Below, piece by piece: positions 63,781-64,000 of a DNA stretch of 64,000 bases. Where the stretch lies: NCBI RefSeq assembly GCF_014858005.1, contig NZ_JACYOT010000011.1, positions 121,345 to 185,344 on the forward strand. The letters run 5' to 3'. The notes below the pieces were generated by a model. That model was given only the letters and a program-made list of their open reading frames with translations, did not search any database and had not been told where the DNA came from. The stretch is from Propioniciclava soli. Its GTDB lineage: Bacteria > Actinomycetota > Actinomycetes > Propionibacteriales > Propionibacteriaceae. The position numbers were made by a program, and so were the translations under genes. The first letter of the stretch is position 1. Each line of letters opens with the position of its first letter.

Positions 63781-64000
63781 GGAGAATCTCCTTGGTAATG
63801 AATGATGAGCTCGCGAGCGGTGAGACGCTCACCGGTGACAGGCCTGTTGAGGCGAGATTTTAGGCGTAGTGCGCAGGGTTGGCGAACCTTGTTGCAGCCG
63901 CCGTTGGCAATGTTGCAGAAATGTTTTCTGTGGTGATGGTGATTCACAGTGGGAGTGGATTCTCGGCTCTTCACGAAAGAGAGTGGATGAGGGGTCGGAA
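63781..64000. other. AT-richer upstream region of the adhesin remnant
   Basis: Promoter side of the adhesin locus on the minus strand; GGAGA-type sequence near 63781 is its likely ribosome binding site. GTTGCAG occurs twice (about 63890 and 63917). No convincing gene; the short frame across 63720-63974 has no ribosome binding site and an unlikely composition. GC content falls below the rest of the window, which may mark acquired DNA. Confidence 0.4.

Noticed and set aside
63720..63974. 84-codon minus-strand frame upstream of the adhesin
   Set aside because: No ribosome binding site, odd composition (HHHH, many Cys) and overlap with the adhesin signal peptide.

Overview
The window is high-GC DNA with dense genes, ATG/GTG starts and many short or overlapping junctions, typical of Actinomycetota. 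The best guess is a saccharolytic member of the Propionibacteriaceae or a close relative. That guess rests on gene content (a PPDK regulatory protein, an actinobacterial urease operon, a cellobiose-type ABC operon with CebR-like operators, a long Lhr helicase) and on many TANNNT boxes 6-7 nt upstream of start codons, the arrangement expected for leaderless mRNAs. No rRNA, tRNA, CRISPR, transposase or prophage gene was found. This looks like chromosome with a strong plant-polysaccharide and beta-glucoside theme.

Layout. 1-2300: end of a sugar ABC permease, a clan-J (fructan/sucrose-type) glycosidase and a LacI regulator. 2391-6376: secreted pectate lyase and a PEP-utilising/rifampicin-phosphotransferase-like enzyme. 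A palindrome of the same family lies on each side of this pair. 6596-22942: housekeeping and metabolic genes (pdxH, aroE-like, DUF2252, ilvD, thioesterase-like, DUF2207-like, serB, MFS, ACT-domain regulator, P-loop kinase, APH-like protein, Ser/Thr kinase, M3 peptidase). 22989-28956: urease operon ureABCEFGD plus a urea transporter, all on the minus strand. 29294-35068: dehydrogenase, ketopantoate reductase-like protein, SnoaL-like protein, and an AXE1-type esterase in operon with a GH3. 35272-36065: a frameshifted DUF1304 gene, a two-hairpin structured segment and a 52-bp tandem repeat abutting sdaA. 36066-48557: sdaA, PPDK regulatory protein, aldo-keto reductase, Lhr, an APH-like/zinc-ribbon pair and a secreted ExeM/NucH-like nuclease. 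49119-54804: ceb-type operon (binding protein, two permeases, GH1, LacI) with two near-perfect CebR-type operators. 54987-61737: a small conserved protein, glutaminase, a second GH3, a protealysin-like M4 protease apparently fused to an emfourin-like inhibitor domain, and a GT87-like membrane protein. 61734-63780: a decayed cell-surface locus with a sortase remnant and a lectin/Ig adhesin broken at a G6 run.

The most unusual material is between the genes. Two roughly 220-bp elements (8521-8740 and 48673-48895) share one design: a 10-bp core repeated about every 20 bp, pointing one way on the left arm and the other way on the right, around a related 51-bp centre. Other ~20-bp-phased arrays with different cores lie at 48911-49043 and 17602-17720. 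The heptamer GGACGCC/GGCGTCC also appears strikingly common, and Gly-Arg pairs inside it use the otherwise unfavoured codon GGA. This hints at selection on the DNA itself.
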